Assembly (NCBI GenBank): GCA_009760855.2
Contig: WPIO01000001.1
Span: forward strand, 18,503,501-18,567,500
Origin: Cristatella mucedo
Lineage: Eukaryota; Bryozoa; Phylactolaemata; Cristatellidae
Reading direction: 5' to 3'
DNA: 64,000 bases
A model generated the notes under the pieces. That model was given only the letters and a program-made list of their open reading frames with translations. It was not told where the DNA came from and did not search any database. Positions 63,476 through 64,000 of the stretch are shown here, in pieces (the first letter of the stretch is position 1; every line of letters begins with the position of its first letter). The translations under genes and the position numbers were made by a program.

Positions 63476-63882
63476 GGGCAAGGAGCGGAAGCGAGCCAGC
63501 ATTGGCTGATGCCCGTGCGAAGCCTAAAGCAATGCGGCCGGCGGCCTGTGGCGGCCCCCCCCGGCATCGACTCGCTCGACGGCGGGCTCGGCGCCCTCGG
63601 CTGCTCCGGCGGCTTCGGAGCGGAGCTAGCTGGTCCGCCGGTAACGAAGCCGCGACGATCGACGCGCGCAGATAGTAAAAAGTAACGCGAGGGAGTGAGT
63701 TAAAGTCAACCGAAGCGCTTCACGACGTTACGAATGGCAGCCGCCGCGAATGGCTGCCTGCGGCACCGCTCCGAAGGCTGAAGCCGCCGGCCTGAGCGCA
63801 GTCGCTCGCAGCCACTGCGGCCAGCTGCGATGCATGCCCTTTGGGCAGATAGCGCCGCGTTCGAGCGCTGCCCCGCTGGAGC
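63476..63882. other. GC-rich right flank, no supported gene
   Basis: CpG-rich sequence with compositionally open frames; nothing specific recognised. Confidence 0.3.
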
Positions 63883-64000
63883 AGCTTCCCGCTCTCAGCT
63901 CCCCGCTCTCAGCTCCCCGCTCTCAGCTCCCCGCTCTCAGCTCCCCGCTCTCAGCTCCCCGATCTCAGCTCCCCGCTCTCAGCTCCCCGCTCTCAGCTCC
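63883..64000. repeat. 14-bp tandem repeat running off the window
   Basis: Unit CCCGCTCTCAGCTC, about 8.4 copies, with a single C-to-A change near 63962 (CCGATCTC). The right end is cut by the window edge. Confidence 0.95.

Overview
The window is animal nuclear DNA, most likely from an invertebrate bilaterian; I cannot place the phylum. The evidence is two spliced metazoan genes, tRNA-derived SINEs, CR1/L2-group LINEs, Tc1/pogo DNA-transposon relics, a Ty3/Gypsy relic and many microsatellites.

Two genes are well supported, both on the + strand and head to tail. The first is an MBD2/3 orthologue (17279-35834; six coding exons, 255 residues), the methyl-CpG reader of the NuRD chromatin complex. 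It keeps the Arg/Tyr/Arg residues used to contact methyl-CpG and has the C-terminal helix that pairs with p66/GATAD2. The second is a MEX3-type RNA-binding protein with two KH domains (38344-41128; two exons, 584 residues). It starts about 2.2 kb after the likely MBD2/3 poly(A) signal. Its intron splits the GXXG loop of KH1 and carries a 16-bp GC-rich minisatellite. No C-terminal RING finger is visible. The same MBD-MEX3 neighbourhood is recalled in human (MBD3-MEX3D on 19p13.3, MBD2 and MEX3C on 18q21), so this looks like an ancient gene pair.

Layout: 1-17 kb is AT-rich and full of LINE/SINE/Tc1 relics, with two unproven exon-like pieces (2663-2753 and 8454-8699). 17-36 kb is MBD2/3, with introns of 1.8-5.2 kb packed with repeats. 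36.6-48.5 kb is CpG-rich and holds MEX3 plus apparently gene-free GC-rich DNA. 48.5-53 kb is mostly LINE relics. 53-57.5 kb is a second CpG-rich tract with hairpins and microsatellites but no convincing gene. 57.6-63.5 kb holds the best-preserved LINE reverse transcriptase, two SINEs and a broken Ty3/Gypsy element. The right edge runs into a 14-bp tandem repeat.

The repeats form a connected system. A LINE (here LINE-A) ends in (ATT)n. A tRNA-derived SINE (SINE-2) carries nearly the same 3' tail but ends in (TA)n, which suggests it uses the LINE-A machinery. Several LINE-A copies sit inside SINE-2 or older LINE-A copies. Family names LINE-A/B/C/D and SINE-1/2 are labels used only in this report.
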